The position numbers were made by a program, and so were the translations under genes. From the NCBI RefSeq assembly GCF_040024445.1, contig NZ_CP157276.1, forward strand, positions 2,542,001 to 2,606,000: a stretch of DNA of 64,000 nucleotides, given 5' to 3'. Below the pieces are notes generated by a model. That model saw only the letters and a program-made list of their open reading frames with translations, made no database searches and was not told the DNA's origin. This DNA is from Prescottella soli. GTDB lineage: Bacteria; Actinomycetota; Actinomycetes; Mycobacteriales; Mycobacteriaceae. Below are positions 1 to 8,062 of the stretch, in pieces; position 1 is the stretch's first letter; every line of letters begins with the position of its first letter.

Positions 1-1127
1 AGCTGAAGACCATCACCCTCGGCGGCGCGGTCACCGGGCTCGGCATCGAGTCCACGTCGTTCCGCAACGGGCTCCCACACGAGTCCGTGCTCGAGATCGA
101 CATCCTCACCGGCAGCGGGGACATCATCACCGCGAGCCCCGGCGGCGAACACGCAGACCTCTTCTGGGCCTTCCCCAATTCGTATGGCACCCTCGGGTAT
201 TCGACGCGCATCCGGATCGAGCTCGAACCGGTGAAGAAGTACGTCGCCCTGCGGCACGTGCGCTTCACCGACCTGAAGCAGCTCGAGGAGACGATGGACC
301 GGATCGTCCTGGAACGATCGTGGGACGGCGTCGCGGTGGACTACCTCGACGGCACGGTCTTCACCCCGACCGAGGCGTACCTGACCCTGGGTGTGCAGAC
401 CGACGAGCCCGGACCGGTCAGCGACTACACCGACATGGACATCTACTACCGGTCCATCCAGCACGAGTCGATCAACCATCCCAAGACCGACCGGCTGACG
501 ATCAACGACTACCTGTGGCGCTGGGACACCGACTGGTTCTGGTGCTCGCGCGCATTCGGGACGCAGAACCCCCGGATCCGGCGTTTCTGGCCGAAGCGCT
601 ACCGCCGCAGCAGCTTCTACTGGAAGCTCATCGGCCTCGACCAGAAGTACGACATCGCCGACCGTCTCGAGGCCCGCAAGGGACTGCCGCCGCGCGAGCG
701 CGTCGTGCAGGACATCGAGGTCCCGATCGAGAACACGGCGAACTTCCTCCACTGGTTCCTCGACGAGATCCCGATCGAACCACTCTGGTTGTGCCCGTTG
801 CGCCTTCGAGACCCCGCACATCCGGCCGCCGACACAACCCGACCGTGGCCGCTGTACCCGCTCGACCCGCACCGCACCTACGTCAACGTCGGCTTCTGGT
901 CGTCGGCGCCGATCGAGCGGGGCGCACCCGTCGGCGCGGCGAATCGGCTGATCGAGAAGAAGGTCAGCGAACTCGACGGCCACAAGTCTCTCTACTCCGA
1001 GTCGTTCTACGACGAGGACGAATTCGCGCTGCTCTACGGCGGCATTCACTACCCACAGATCAAGAAGCGTTACGACCCCGGTTCACGACTCCTGGACCTC
1101 TATTCGAAGGCGGTGCAACGAAAGTGA
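1..1127 (+). CDS. FAD-binding oxidoreductase (DHCR24-like), 5'-partial
   Basis: The reading frame is open from base 3, so the true start lies upstream of the window and at least 374 residues of the C-terminal part are present. The start of the visible part (LGGAVTGLGIESTSFR) fits an FAD_binding_4 domain of the vanillyl-alcohol-oxidase/DHCR24 class, and the remainder has the long Trp/Tyr-rich C-terminal cap of actinobacterial DHCR24-like proteins. Its stop overlaps the GTG of the next gene, a CFA-type methyltransferase, so the two are translationally coupled. Such pairs are known in mycobacteria. In characterised cases (BfaA/BfaB, TmsA/TmsB) the methyltransferase adds a methylene group to an oleoyl chain and the flavoprotein reduces it to a 10-methyl branch. 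That this pair makes 10-methyl lipids is inference; it could equally be the orthologue of the uncharacterised Rv3719-Rv3720 pair. Confidence 0.85.
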   Translation, partial: LKTITLGGAVTGLGIESTSFRNGLPHESVLEIDILTGSGDIITASPGGEHADLFWAFPNSYGTLGYSTRIRIELEPVKKYVALRHVRFTDLKQLEETMDRIVLERSWDGVAVDYLDGTVFTPTEAYLTLGVQTDEPGPVSDYTDMDIYYRSIQHESINHPKTDRLTINDYLWRWDTDWFWCSRAFGTQNPRIRRFWPKRYRRSSFYWKLIGLDQKYDIADRLEARKGLPPRERVVQDIEVPIENTANFLHWFLDEIPIEPLWLCPLRLRDPAHPAADTTRPWPLYPLDPHRTYVNVGFWSSAPIERGAPVGAANRLIEKKVSELDGHKSLYSESFYDEDEFALLYGGIHYPQIKKRYDPGSRLLDLYSKAVQRK

Positions 1128-2425
1128 CGACTCTCAGAACGATGTCCGACCCGGCGCAGAAGCTCAGCCTCGCGCAGATCCTCGAAACCGTCTCCGACGG
1201 TGGGATTCCGCTGCGGTTCACCGCGTACGACGGCAGTGCGACCGGACCTGAGAACTCGCCCTACGGTCTTCACCTGAACTCGACACGGGGCACCACCTAC
1301 CTGGCCACCGCGCCCGGCGACCTCGGCATGGCGCGTGCCTACGTCTCGGGCGACCTCGAGGCCGTCGGCGTGCACCCCGGCGATCCGTACGAGATCCTGA
1401 AGGCGATGACCGACCTGCACTTCCATCGCCCGTCGGCGAAGGAGATCGCGGCCATCACGCGGTCGATCGGCTGGGACAAGCTGCGCCCCATCGCACCCCC
1501 GCCACAGGAGCATCTGCCCCGCTGGCGCCGGTTCGCAGAAGGCCTGCGGCACTCCAAGACCCGCGACGCCGAGGTGATCCACCACCACTACGACGTCTCG
1601 AACACCTTCTACGAGTACGTACTCGGCCCGTCCATGACCTACACGTGTGCCGCGTACGAGTCCGAGGACCAGAGCCTCGAGGACGCCCAGGAGAACAAGT
1701 ACCGGCTGGTCTTCGACAAGCTCGGCTTGAAGGAGGGCGACCGCCTCCTCGACATCGGCTGCGGCTGGGGCGGCATGGTCCGCTACGCGGCCCGGCGCGG
1801 CGTCAAGGTCATCGGCGCCACGCTGTCCCGCGAGCAGGCCGAATGGGCACAGAACGCGATCGCCGAGGAGGGGCTGAGCGATCTGGCCGAGGTGCGGTTC
1901 TCCGACTACCGCGATGTCCCCGAAACCGGGTTCGACGCCATCTCCTCGATCGGTCTCACCGAACATATCGGTGTCCACAACTACCCGTCGTACTTCGGGT
2001 TCATGAAGGACAAGCTGCGCGACGGCGGCCGAATGCTCAACCACTGCATCACCCGCCCGGGCAACCGCAGCGGCGCCAAGGCGGGCTACTTCATCGACCG
2101 CTACATCTTCCCGGACGGCGAGCTCACCGGCTCGGGCCGCATCATCAGCGAGATCCAGAACGTGGGCCTCGAGGTGCGCCACGAGGAGAACCTGCGCGAA
2201 CACTACGCGCTGACCCTCGCGGGCTGGTGCCGCAACCTGGTGGACAACTGGGACAAGTGTGTCGCCGAGGTCGGCGAGGGCACCGCGAAGGTGTGGGGCC
2301 TGTACATGGCCGGCTCCCGACTGGGCTTCGAGCGCAACGTCGTTCAGCTGCACCAGGTGCTGGCCGTCAAGCTCGACCCCAACGGGGCGGCGAACGTCCC
2401 GCTGCGCCCGTGGTGGAAGGGCTGA
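1124..2425 (+). CDS. Cyclopropane-fatty-acyl-phospholipid synthase family methyltransferase
   Basis: The product is a SAM-dependent methyltransferase of 433 residues in the CFA synthase/mycolic acid methyltransferase family, which transfers a methyl or methylene group to the double bond of a lipid-bound acyl chain. The SAM-binding glycine motif LLDIGCGWGG lies near residue 207 and the family motif EHIGVHNY near residue 279. The N-terminal 130 residues match the extra domain found in full-length CFA synthases. I chose the GTG at 1124 because it overlaps the upstream stop (GTGA) and has a GAAGG about 13 bases before it; the in-frame ATG at 1142 is the alternative. It is coupled to the flavoprotein gene before it, which suggests a methylation plus reduction pair for branched fatty acids. 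A strong hairpin terminator follows the stop. Confidence 0.9.
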   Translation: MTTLRTMSDPAQKLSLAQILETVSDGGIPLRFTAYDGSATGPENSPYGLHLNSTRGTTYLATAPGDLGMARAYVSGDLEAVGVHPGDPYEILKAMTDLHFHRPSAKEIAAITRSIGWDKLRPIAPPPQEHLPRWRRFAEGLRHSKTRDAEVIHHHYDVSNTFYEYVLGPSMTYTCAAYESEDQSLEDAQENKYRLVFDKLGLKEGDRLLDIGCGWGGMVRYAARRGVKVIGATLSREQAEWAQNAIAEEGLSDLAEVRFSDYRDVPETGFDAISSIGLTEHIGVHNYPSYFGFMKDKLRDGGRMLNHCITRPGNRSGAKAGYFIDRYIFPDGELTGSGRIISEIQNVGLEVRHEENLREHYALTLAGWCRNLVDNWDKCVAEVGEGTAKVWGLYMAGSRLGFERNVVQLHQVLAVKLDPNGAANVPLRPWWKG

Positions 2426-2443
2426 TCGCAGCATCGACTCGAC

Positions 2444-2482
2444 AAGGTGCCCGTCGTCCGTGCGGACGACGGGCACCTTTTT
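2444..2482. terminator. Intrinsic terminator between convergent genes
   Basis: A perfect 16-bp stem (AAGGTGCCCGTCGTCC and its complement) with a 4-base loop is followed by a T-run on the plus strand and preceded by A residues. It can therefore end transcription from the methyltransferase gene and, less strongly, from the IclR gene on the other strand. Confidence 0.85.
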
Positions 2483-3255
2483 CACGTGGTGCGGGAGCCG
2501 GCGTCGACCTGGCGGGCCGCTCGCTCGATCGCGGCGGCGGCGCGCTGCACGGCCTCGATCATGCGACGGTCCTTCGTGACCCGGTCGACCGGGCCGCAGA
2601 TCGAGATCGCGGCCGGCTTGGGAATCCCCTTGGAAACCGGCGCACCGACGCAGCCCAGCGACGACGACAACGTGCCCCGGTCGTACGTCACGCCCTCGGA
2701 CACGGCCCGCTCGAGTTCCGCGCGCAGCGCCTTGCGTCCGCCGACGACTCCGGTCTCGACGTGATCGAACATCGGATCGTCCAGCGCCTCGGACGGGATC
2801 TGCGTCAACAGCGCCTTGCCGACCGCGGACCGGTGCGCCGGGTAGCGTCCACCGATCCGGGACGGCACGTTGGCCCCGAACGACCCCGACAGCTTCTCCC
2901 AGTAGATCCCGTCGGCGCCGTCGAGGAACGCGAGGTGGACGACCGCGCCGGTCGAGCGGTGCAGTTCCTGCATGATCGGCAGCGAGACCCGGTGGAACCA
3001 GTGGTTCCGGATCGCCCGCGAACCCAACTCGAACAGGCGAACTCCCAGCTCGTAGCGGGAACCGACCCGATTGAGCCAGCGCATCGAGACCATCTTCTCG
3101 AGCAGTCGGTGCGCCGACGAACTGGGGATTCCCGTGAGCCGGGTGGTCTGGCTCAGGGTCAGGTACCCGTTGTCGTCCAGCGCCTCGAGCACCAACTCGA
3201 TCCGGTCGAGCATCGACGTGGCCGGGGCATCTTCGCTAATTCGCGGCACGGCCAC
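2482..3255 (-). CDS. IclR-family transcriptional regulator
   Basis: The 257-residue product has the IclR layout: an N-terminal winged helix-turn-helix (residues about 15-75, including LTLSQTTRLTGIPSSSAHR) and a C-terminal effector-binding domain (about 80-250) with the RIGGRYPAHRSAVGKALL segment typical of the family. IclR proteins bind small organic acids or aromatic catabolites and usually control adjacent catabolic genes. The GTG start has a good AGAGGA site upstream. It lies 19 bases downstream of the SDR gene on the same strand, so the two are probably one operon and the regulator may control it. The effector cannot be read from the sequence. Confidence 0.9.
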   Translation of the reverse strand: MAVPRISEDAPATSMLDRIELVLEALDDNGYLTLSQTTRLTGIPSSSAHRLLEKMVSMRWLNRVGSRYELGVRLFELGSRAIRNHWFHRVSLPIMQELHRSTGAVVHLAFLDGADGIYWEKLSGSFGANVPSRIGGRYPAHRSAVGKALLTQIPSEALDDPMFDHVETGVVGGRKALRAELERAVSEGVTYDRGTLSSSLGCVGAPVSKGIPKPAAISICGPVDRVTKDRRMIEAVQRAAAAIERAARQVDAGSRTT

Positions 3256-3274
3256 GTCCTCTCACTACGCCAGG

Positions 3275-4048
3275 CTAGACACCGAAACCGCCTGACACCG
3301 AAATCTGCTGCCCCGTAATATAGGTCGCCTGCTCCGAGGCGAGGAAGACGGCCGCCGCACCGATGTCGGCCGGCTGGCCCCAACGCTTGAGCGGAACGAG
3401 CTTCTGCACCTCCCGTGTCCACTCCTCGTCGAACACTCCCTGCGCCTGTAGTTCGAGGAACATACCGGCCTCGATCACGCCGACCAGCACCGAGTTGGCG
3501 CGGACGTTGTGAACACCCTCCTCCTTCGCGATTCCGCGCACGAGCGCCTCGTTGGCGGCCTTGGGGATCACCGACAGCCCGTCGAGTTCCGGGAACCAGT
3601 GGTCGCCGGCCGAACCGAGGTGGACGATCGAGCCCCCGCCGTGCTCGCGGAAGTGCGGCAGGACGGCGTGGACGGCGGTGTACATCCCGAGCGTCTCGAT
3701 CTCCACCGATCGGCGGTACTGCGCCGGCGTGGTCTCGGCGACGGTGAGCTGCTCGACGACCGGTCCGGCACCCCACACCAGCGTGTGGATCCGGCCGTGC
3801 TCGGCGACGACGTCCCCGAGCACGCCGGTGACTGCCGCCTCGTCGCGCACGTCGACCTGGTGCGCGCTCGCCTTCACCCCCAGCGCGCGCAGCTCGGCGA
3901 CGGTCTCCTCGGCGACGTCGCGCTTGGAGTTGTAGCAGACCGCGACGGCCGTTCCGGCGTGTGCGAACTCGCGAGCGACGCCGCGGCCGATTCCGCCGCT
4001 GCCACCGAAGACCAGGGCCGCTCCCTCGGGAAAACTCAACGCCAGCAT
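3275..4048 (-). CDS. Short-chain dehydrogenase/reductase with atypical active site
   Basis: This 257-residue protein has the classical SDR fold. The glycine-rich nucleotide site is at residues 14-23 (FGGSGGIGRG), a WGAG takes the place of NNAG near residue 92, and the C-terminus is a GQQISVSGGFGV type. The catalytic Ser is at 146 and the Lys at 163, but the position that should hold the catalytic Tyr (Ser+13, Lys-4) is Ser159. The first glycine motif also has Phe instead of the usual Thr. An ordinary alcohol/ketone oxidoreductase reaction is therefore doubtful; it may bind a nucleotide cofactor without classical turnover or use another base. The ATG has a GGAGAA ribosome site. It is the first gene of an operon with the IclR regulator. 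Confidence 0.85.
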   Translation of the reverse strand: MLALSFPEGAALVFGGSGGIGRGVAREFAHAGTAVAVCYNSKRDVAEETVAELRALGVKASAHQVDVRDEAAVTGVLGDVVAEHGRIHTLVWGAGPVVEQLTVAETTPAQYRRSVEIETLGMYTAVHAVLPHFREHGGGSIVHLGSAGDHWFPELDGLSVIPKAANEALVRGIAKEEGVHNVRANSVLVGVIEAGMFLELQAQGVFDEEWTREVQKLVPLKRWGQPADIGAAAVFLASEQATYITGQQISVSGGFGV

Positions 4049-4185
4049 GGTGATTCTCCGTTCGCTCGGAAGTCCGCGACCCTGTGTCCCGGACCACGCT
4101 GGGGAGAACGTAACGATGCCCGGGCTTCGCGCCCAGGGTCCTTCCCGCCTCGCGGAAAAACGCAGGTCGTCCCCCGCGAACGCGA

Positions 4186-4227
4186 AAGGCGGATCCCGAC
4201 CGGTAGGTTCCGATCGGGATCCGCCTT
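4186..4227 (-). terminator. Hairpin terminator after fadB
   Basis: Arms 4186-4202 and 4211-4227 (AAGGCGGATCCCGAYCG and its complement, one G-T pair) form a 17-bp stem with an 8-base loop, 18 bases beyond the fadB stop. On the minus strand it is followed by a short T stretch, so it is a plausible factor-independent terminator. Confidence 0.75.
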
Positions 4228-4244
4228 CGACTACGCGGTTTCCG

Positions 4245-6386
4245 CTAGCCCTTCAGCGACGCCGGCGGAGTGAAGCGCTCGCCGTACTTCGCGGCGAGTT
4301 CCTCGGCGCGAGCGACGAATCCGGCCTTACCACCCGGGTAGCCGGCGACGAACTGGCTGACGCCGCCGGTCCAGGCCGGGTAACCGATGCCCATGATCGA
4401 GCCGATGTTGGCGTCGGCGGTGGACGTGATGACGCCCTCGTCGAAGCACTTCTGCGTCTCGATGGCCTCGATGAACAGCATGCGGTCGATCAGGTCCTGG
4501 AGCGGCGGGGTGGCCGAGCCGGACTTGAAGTGATCGCGCAGGCCCTGCCACAGGCCGGCGCGCTTGCCGTCCTCGTAGTTGTAGAAGCCCGCACCGCCGA
4601 GGCGGCCCTTGCGGTCGTTGCCCTCGACGAGGTAGTTGATGACGTCGCCGGCCGGGTCGGCCGGGAGTTCCTTGCCCTCGGCCAGCGCGGCGGCCTTCGA
4701 CTCGGCGCGGATCTTCTGCATCAGCGTGAGGTTCAGCTCGTCCGACAGCTGCAGCGGCGCCGCCGGGTAGCCGGCCTGCATGCCCGCCTGCTCGATGGTG
4801 GCGGGCTCGATGCCCTCGGCGACCATGCCGATGGCCTCGTTGACGAACGTGCCGATGACGCGCGAGGTGAAGAATCCGCGGGAGTCGTTGACGACGATCG
4901 GGGTCTTGCGGATCGCCTGCACGAAGTCGAACACGCGAGCCAGCGTCTCGTCCGAGGTCTTCTCGCCGCGGATGATCTCGACCAGCGGCATCTTGTCGAC
5001 CGGCGAGAAGAAGTGGATGCCGATGAAGTCCTCGGACCGCTTGACGCCGGTCGCGAGGTCGGTGATCGGCAGCGTCGAGGTGTTCGAACCGAGCAGCGCG
5101 TCCGGCTCGACGATGTCCTCGATCTCCTGGAACACCTTCTTCTTCAGGTCGGGCGACTCGAAGACGGCCTCGACGACGAAGTCGACGCCCGCGAAGTCGG
5201 CGGGGTCGGCGGACGGGGTGATCAGGGACAGCAGCGCCTGCGACTTCTCCTCGGTGGTCTTGCCCCGCGAGAGTGCCTTCGCCTCGAGCTTCTCGGCGTA
5301 GCCCTTGCCCTTCTCCGCCGCCTCGATCGTGACGTCCTTGAGCACCACCGGGATTCCGGCCTTGGCGCACACGTACGCGATGCCGGCGCCCATCATGCCG
5401 GCACCGAGGACGCCGACCTTCTTGATCTCGCGCTTGGGGATGTCCTTCGGACGCGAGGCACCGGAGCCGATGGCCTGCATGTCGAAGAAGAACGCCTGGA
5501 TCATGTTCTTCGCGACGTGGCCGGTCACGAGCGACGTGAAGTAACGCGACTCGATCTTCAGCGCGTTGTCGATGTCGACCTGGCTGCCCTCGACGGCGGC
5601 GGCGAGAATCGCACGCGGCGCCGGCATCGGCGCGCCCTTGAGCTGCTTGCGCAGGTTCGCGGGGATGGCCGGCAGATTCGCCGCGAACGCCGGGGTGGAC
5701 GGGGTCCCACCGGGGATCTTGTAGCCCTTGACATCCCAGGGCTGCACGCCGGACTCGGGGTTGGCCTTGATCCACGCCTTGGCGGCGGGGACGAGCTCCT
5801 CGACCGAGGACACGACCTCGTCGATCAGACCGACCTCGAGGGCCTGCTGCGGCCCGCGCTGCTGACCTTGCAGCAGCATCTGGGTCAGTGCCGTCATCAG
5901 GCCGAACTTGCGGACGGTGCGGACGATGCCGCCGCCACCGGGGAGCAGGCCGAGGGTGACCTCCGGCAGGCCGATCTTGACGCCCTTGACGTCCGCGGCG
6001 ATGCGGTGGTGGGTGGCCAGGGCGATCTCCAGGCCGCCGCCGAGCGCGGCACCGTTGATGCAGGTGACGACCGGCTTGCCGAGGGTCTCGAGGCGACGCA
6101 GGTCGGCCTTGAGGGTGAGGCTGTGGTTGTAGATGTGCTCGGCGTCCTCGGGGCCCGCCTTGATCATGTTCTTCAGATCGCCACCGGCGAAGAAGGTCTT
6201 CTTGCCGGAGGTGAGCACGACACCGGTGATGGCGTCCTTCTCCGCGTGCAGCCGGTCGACGGTCTCCTTCATCGAGGAGATGTACCGGTCGTTCATGGTG
6301 TTCGCGCCCTGGTTGGGGTCGTCGATGGTCAGCACGACGATGCCGTCGGCGTCCTGCTCCCAGCCGATGATGTTCTGTTCGCTCAC
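4245..6386 (-). CDS. fadB: 3-hydroxyacyl-CoA dehydrogenase / enoyl-CoA hydratase (fatty acid oxidation complex alpha subunit)
   Basis: The 713-residue product carries out two beta-oxidation steps: hydration of trans-2-enoyl-CoA and NAD-dependent oxidation of 3-hydroxyacyl-CoA. The N-terminal crotonase domain (about 1-200) shows the oxyanion-hole segment GAALGGGLEIA. The dehydrogenase domain starts near residue 320 with the NAD motif VLGAGMMGAGIAY and contains SNTSTLPI and GIHFFSPV, the latter with the catalytic His. Similarity to mycobacterial FadB (Rv0860) runs end to end. I placed the start at the GTG at 6386 because GGAGAG lies 8 bases upstream and the protein then begins like its relatives; the frame runs further upstream but that part is not conserved. 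fadA precedes it by 32 bases, giving a fadAB operon. Confidence 0.95.
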   Translation of the reverse strand: MSEQNIIGWEQDADGIVVLTIDDPNQGANTMNDRYISSMKETVDRLHAEKDAITGVVLTSGKKTFFAGGDLKNMIKAGPEDAEHIYNHSLTLKADLRRLETLGKPVVTCINGAALGGGLEIALATHHRIAADVKGVKIGLPEVTLGLLPGGGGIVRTVRKFGLMTALTQMLLQGQQRGPQQALEVGLIDEVVSSVEELVPAAKAWIKANPESGVQPWDVKGYKIPGGTPSTPAFAANLPAIPANLRKQLKGAPMPAPRAILAAAVEGSQVDIDNALKIESRYFTSLVTGHVAKNMIQAFFFDMQAIGSGASRPKDIPKREIKKVGVLGAGMMGAGIAYVCAKAGIPVVLKDVTIEAAEKGKGYAEKLEAKALSRGKTTEEKSQALLSLITPSADPADFAGVDFVVEAVFESPDLKKKVFQEIEDIVEPDALLGSNTSTLPITDLATGVKRSEDFIGIHFFSPVDKMPLVEIIRGEKTSDETLARVFDFVQAIRKTPIVVNDSRGFFTSRVIGTFVNEAIGMVAEGIEPATIEQAGMQAGYPAAPLQLSDELNLTLMQKIRAESKAAALAEGKELPADPAGDVINYLVEGNDRKGRLGGAGFYNYEDGKRAGLWQGLRDHFKSGSATPPLQDLIDRMLFIEAIETQKCFDEGVITSTADANIGSIMGIGYPAWTGGVSQFVAGYPGGKAGFVARAEELAAKYGERFTPPASLKG

Positions 6387-6418
6387 TGTTTCGTCTCTCC
6401 TGATCGGGTCCGTGAGCG

Positions 6419-7633
6419 TCAGACGCGCTCGATGATGGTGGCCACGCCCATGCCGCCGCCGATGCACAGCGTCACCAGGGCCCGTCGGGCGCCGCGGCGC
6501 TCGAGCTCGTCGACCATGGTTCCGGTGATCATGGCGCCGGTGGCGCCGAGCGGGTGGCCCATCGCGATGGCGCCACCGTTGACGTTGAGCTTCTCGTCGG
6601 GGATCTTCAGGTCCTTCTGGAACTTCATCGCGACGGACGCGAACGCCTCGTTGATCTCGAAAAGATCGATGTCGTCGACGGTCAGACCGGCCTGGGCGAG
6701 CACCTTGTGCGCGGCCGGGGTGGGGCCGGTGAGCATGATCGTCGAATCGGCACCGGAGGTGGCGGTCGCGACGACGCGCGCACGCGGCGTCAGGCCCATC
6801 GCCTGCCCTGCGCCTTCGCTACCGATGAGCACCAGCGCGGCGCCGTCGACGATGCCGGAGCTGTTGCCGCCGTGGTGGACGTGGTTGATCTTCTCGACCC
6901 AGTGGTACTTCTGCAGCGCGACGGCGTCGAAGCCGCCCATCTCGCCGATGCCGGCGAACGCGGGCGCCAGCCCGGCCAGCGACTCGACGGTGGTGCCGGG
7001 ACGCATGTGCTCGTCGGTGTCGAGGACGGTGACGCCGTTGATGTCCTTGACCGGGACGACGGACTTGGCGAAGTACCCGCCGGCCCACGCCTTCGCGGCC
7101 AGGTCCTGCGAGCGGACCGCGTAGGCGTCGACGTCCTCGCGGGAGAAGCCCTCCATGGTGGCGATCAGGTCGGCACCGATGCCCTGCGGCACGAGGTAGG
7201 TGTCGAAGTTGGTGGCCGGGTCCTGCATCCAGGCGCCGCCGTCGGAGCCCATCTTCACGCGGGACATCGACTCGACACCGCCCGCGATGACCAGCTCGTC
7301 CCAGCCGGAACGGACCTTCTGCGCAGCCATGTTCACGGCCTCGAGGCCGGAGGCACAGAAGCGGTTGATCTGCACACCGCCGACGGTCTCGGGCAGGCCG
7401 GCGACGGTGACCGCGGTGCGCGCGATGTCGGCGCCCTGGTCGCCGAGCGGGGAGACGACGCCGAGGATCATGTCGGAGATGCGGTCCTCGTCGAGGTTCG
7501 GGAACCGGGTGCGCAGCTCACCGATCAGCCCGGTGACCAGGTCGATCGGCTTCACCGAGTGCAGCGAGCCGCTGCTCTTCCCACGTCCGCGCGGGGTTCG
7601 AATGGCTTCATAAATGAACGCCTCTGTGGTCAC
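6419..7633 (-). CDS. fadA: Acetyl-CoA acyltransferase (thiolase), beta-oxidation complex beta subunit
   Basis: This 404-residue thiolase cleaves 3-ketoacyl-CoA to acetyl-CoA and a shortened acyl-CoA. The nucleophilic Cys lies near residue 93 in [10 protein letters not shown], the His in GHPLGATGA near 357 and the second Cys in CIGGGMG near 392. The sequence is very close to mycobacterial FadA (Rv0859), the partner of Rv0860 in the trifunctional complex, and the next gene encodes that partner. The GTG at 7633 is preceded by GGAAGGAA and gives the start expected for the family. A sequence matching the KstR operator consensus lies 75 bases upstream, which suggests repression lifted during growth on sterols or related lipids. 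Confidence 0.95.
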   Translation of the reverse strand: MTTEAFIYEAIRTPRGRGKSSGSLHSVKPIDLVTGLIGELRTRFPNLDEDRISDMILGVVSPLGDQGADIARTAVTVAGLPETVGGVQINRFCASGLEAVNMAAQKVRSGWDELVIAGGVESMSRVKMGSDGGAWMQDPATNFDTYLVPQGIGADLIATMEGFSREDVDAYAVRSQDLAAKAWAGGYFAKSVVPVKDINGVTVLDTDEHMRPGTTVESLAGLAPAFAGIGEMGGFDAVALQKYHWVEKINHVHHGGNSSGIVDGAALVLIGSEGAGQAMGLTPRARVVATATSGADSTIMLTGPTPAAHKVLAQAGLTVDDIDLFEINEAFASVAMKFQKDLKIPDEKLNVNGGAIAMGHPLGATGAMITGTMVDELERRGARRALVTLCIGGGMGVATIIERV

Positions 7634-8062
7634 GGTGTTCCTTCCTGTTCTCGTCTCCGTACCGCTACAGCTACCCGTACCGGCACAGACCTCGGCCCGA
7701 CTCACCTTAGAACGTGTTTCAGTTGGCGGGAAGGACCGAAGCGATCCCGCTGTGTGACCGAGACGATCACCGGCTTCCCACGTCTACCCCGCCCGAAACG
7801 TCCGGTCACGCTGCCCGGTGGCCGGATACCCGCCACGGCCGCCCGCGGATGCGGAGACCGACGCGGAATCAGAACGCTGCCCGCAACCCCTCGGCTACCT
7901 GTGACTCATATCACTATCACTACCGCCGAGCGCGAAGATGATCATTGCTACCTTGCAACCCTGCTCAGCCGCGTCACCCATGGATACCGAACGACCGCAC
8001 AGCCATGAAATGCATTGCCGCCGTATCAGTCACATCCACAAACGACCGGAGAAACGAACTCA
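7634..8062. other. Intergenic region between fadA and the protease gene
   Basis: This 429-base stretch holds the KstR-like box at 7708-7721. From about 7754 to 7804 it also holds a sequence about 73% identical to one at 9291-9341 in front of the amidase gene. A frame opened by GTG at 7754 runs to 8008 (84 codons) and begins like the related frame at 9291, but it has no ribosome site and its third-position bias fades, so I do not call it a gene. The promoter of the protease gene must lie in the AT-richer part around 7890-8000. Confidence 0.5.
7708..7721. promoter_or_regulatory. KstR-like operator upstream of fadAB
   Basis: The 14-mer TAGAACGTGTTTCA fits the KstR consensus TNNAACNNGTTNNA at every fixed position. 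It lies 75 bases upstream of the fadA start on the minus strand, a usual distance for a promoter-overlapping TetR-type operator. KstR is the cholesterol-catabolism repressor of mycobacteria and rhodococci; binding here is inferred. Confidence 0.6.

Noticed and set aside
4047-7124. A very long plus-strand open frame (over 1000 codons) opposite fadB and fadA
   Set aside because: It is the mirror of two well-conserved genes in high-GC DNA; its composition is nonsense (runs of Arg, Val, Asp) and it has no domain.
7754-8008. An 84-codon gene before the protease
   Set aside because: No ribosome site and fading third-position bias; kept only as a repeat observation.
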